The notes under the pieces are model-generated. The model was not told the origin of the DNA, searched no databases, and was given only the letters and a program-made list of their open reading frames with translations. Below, one piece after another: positions 19,769 through 21,029 of a stretch of 21,029 nt of DNA. The stretch covers positions 1 to 21,029 of the forward strand of contig JBBHKE010002238.1 in NCBI GenBank assembly GCA_037447655.1, given 5' to 3'. Each line of letters opens with the position of its first letter. The stretch's first letter is position 1. This stretch comes from Zygnema cylindricum. Its lineage: Eukaryota; Streptophyta; Zygnematophyceae; Zygnematales; Zygnemataceae. Position numbers and translations under genes: made by a program.

Positions 19769-20545
19769 TTAGCCGGGACTAGAGAGAGATACCAAAGCCG
19801 CTAAACGTAGTTGAACACGTCTATGATAGGCCAATCGTAATTTTCGATATTTCTGAATAAACTCCGCGGGCTCCATTTCTCCTTCCAGCAACTTTCTATG
19901 GAGCTCTTCTGACTCGTCGTCGAGTTCTCGGGCAGCACCTGATGGGTAAAAAAAAAAAAAAGGAAAGACAAAGATTGAGGTAACTGCTTAGAATAACAAG
20001 TTTTCGGGGAGCGATTAATGGACAAAAAAGAAAAATAGAAAAGCAGGAAAAACTAATTTAGAGATAAACGGTTACAACAACAAGTTCCGGGGCAGCACCT
20101 GATGAGCAAAAAAAAAAAAAAAAAACAAAAAAAGGACCAGGAAAAACTAAAACTAGGTCAGAAATAACTGATTAAACCATCATCCAGACCTAACATCAAC
20201 CAAAGACATACAAATAGTTCACATCGACATCGTTCACATAAAACAAATACTAACCCAGTGTACAGAGAATCTTGCAGATTTTACCCAGGACTTGAAAATC
20301 CTCTGTCGTGTCTTACAATATTTTTTCTACAAACTCGCAGGAACTCCTGCTGAGCAACACTGAATAAACCAAAGCCTGGAAAATTAGCCCAAGAGACAAC
20401 CATATTGAGTCAAATAGAAAGTACCTTCCAAACGATTGATAAGTGAGAAGGGAGAGCATTGTTCGTTCACTTCTCTCTCTCGTCGTTGGAGGTCTTCCAA
20501 ACGTTCTCGAGCTGAAGCCAATTCTGTGCCTCGAATAATGCGACA
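19769..20545 (-). CDS. VPS37 ESCRT-I subunit, last two exons (5' part outside window)
   Basis: Exons 20425-20545 and 19769-19938 join in phase (GAAG|GT) to give 96 residues and TAA. The translation has a coiled-coil-like stretch with ELASARERLEDLQRRERE, then SPFSLINRLEGAARELDDES, then a C-terminal Mod_r-type signature, LHRKLLEGEMEPAEFIQKY, and RKLRLAYHRR. The YRKLRxxYHRR...LAA ending is like plant VPS37. VPS37 joins VPS23/TSG101 and VPS28 in ESCRT-I, which sorts ubiquitinated cargo at endosomes. The acceptor before the first exon is GGTTTTTCAG and the donor is GTACTTTC. Nothing coding is evident from 20546 to the right edge, which reads as intron. The acceptor of the last exon is duplicated upstream. 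Confidence 0.86.
19922..20155. repeat. Triplicated acceptor of the VPS37 last exon
   Basis: Three units of about 80 bp begin near 19922, 19997 and 20080. Units 1 and 3 share GGGCAGCACCTGATG followed by a long A run; read on the minus strand this is a T tract, CATCAG, then GTGCTGCCC. The true exon start is 19938 and the copy puts a second acceptor at 20098, exactly 160 bp away. The middle unit is degraded (GGGGAGCGATTAATG). Confidence 0.88.
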
Positions 20546-21029
20546 CTGAAAAACCAGAACCGACGGAGAGGTTCCATGCTCAACTCAGATACAGTTGTGC
20601 CAAAGAAAAAGCAAATATACACAAATACATATATAAAAACATCTATACACATATTCACACGGTACACATGTATTGACATCAATGCTTCACTCCAAGGATA
20701 TAGACTTTAGTAAAACATCGTAATCTTGCCAAACTAGTGAGAGCCTAATTTTGAATTAGTCCATTGAAGAAGGTAGAAATACGGCCATTACAGCAATCTA
20801 GGACAAAAAAGAAAGGAAGGTTAACCACTTTCAGAGAAGCAAAAAACCACTTGTACTGGATTGTTTTGACTTTGTACATAAAAAGTACTTCATTTCACAG
20901 CAATTGTTGCACTTTTCACCCAGAGCCCGAAGTATGACAATAGGAAAAACCAATCAAAACATATATCATATTTTACTTCATTGTGCACAAATAGAAATTA
21001 TCTATCAAGATATATACACAGACAGACCA

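Overview
The window is nuclear DNA from a eukaryote, most likely of the green (streptophyte) lineage. Genes are split by spliceosomal introns of about 0.3-1.2 kb with GT..AG borders, intergenic DNA is AT-rich and full of small transposon remains, and the proteins have a plant flavour: an SC35-like (SCL30/SCL33-type) SR splicing factor, a VPS37 ESCRT-I subunit with a plant-style Mod_r tail, and a THEP1/NTPCR nucleoside-triphosphatase. I cannot tell from sequence alone whether it is a streptophyte alga or an early land plant.

Layout. 1-202: CT microsatellite and a pyrimidine-rich intron end. 203-2272 (+): last coding exon of an unrecognised, low-complexity nuclear-type protein with a Cys/Cys/Cys/His motif at its start. 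2273-4253: convergent intergenic DNA. 4254-9084 (-): an eight-exon SR protein gene; the eight exons join into one 292-residue protein with consistent phases. 9085-14586: about 5.5 kb without a recognisable gene, made of at least three related terminal-inverted-repeat elements, a hAT-like miniature element nested in one of them, and a duplicated 180-bp repeat. 14587-18517 (+): a six-exon THEP1/NTPCR gene of 191 residues with intact Walker A and B motifs. 18518-19768: intergenic DNA with a large foldback. 19769-20545 (-): the last two exons of a VPS37 gene, whose upstream exons lie beyond the right edge.

The genes share no pathway (nuclear regulator, splicing, nucleotide hydrolysis, endosomal sorting), so this looks like an ordinary gene neighbourhood. 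The most notable pattern is that short segments straddling exon-intron borders are tandemly duplicated into the adjacent intron in all three intron-containing genes: the SR exon 7 donor (three copies, 62 bp apart), the THEP1 exon 5 donor (two copies, 77 bp) and the VPS37 last-exon acceptor (three copies, about 80 bp). Each duplicate carries its own candidate splice site, and use of the clear ones would introduce an early stop. The second notable pattern is a family of miniature inverted-repeat elements found between genes, directly upstream of THEP1 and inside a THEP1 intron. I found no sign of a new enzyme system or defence system.
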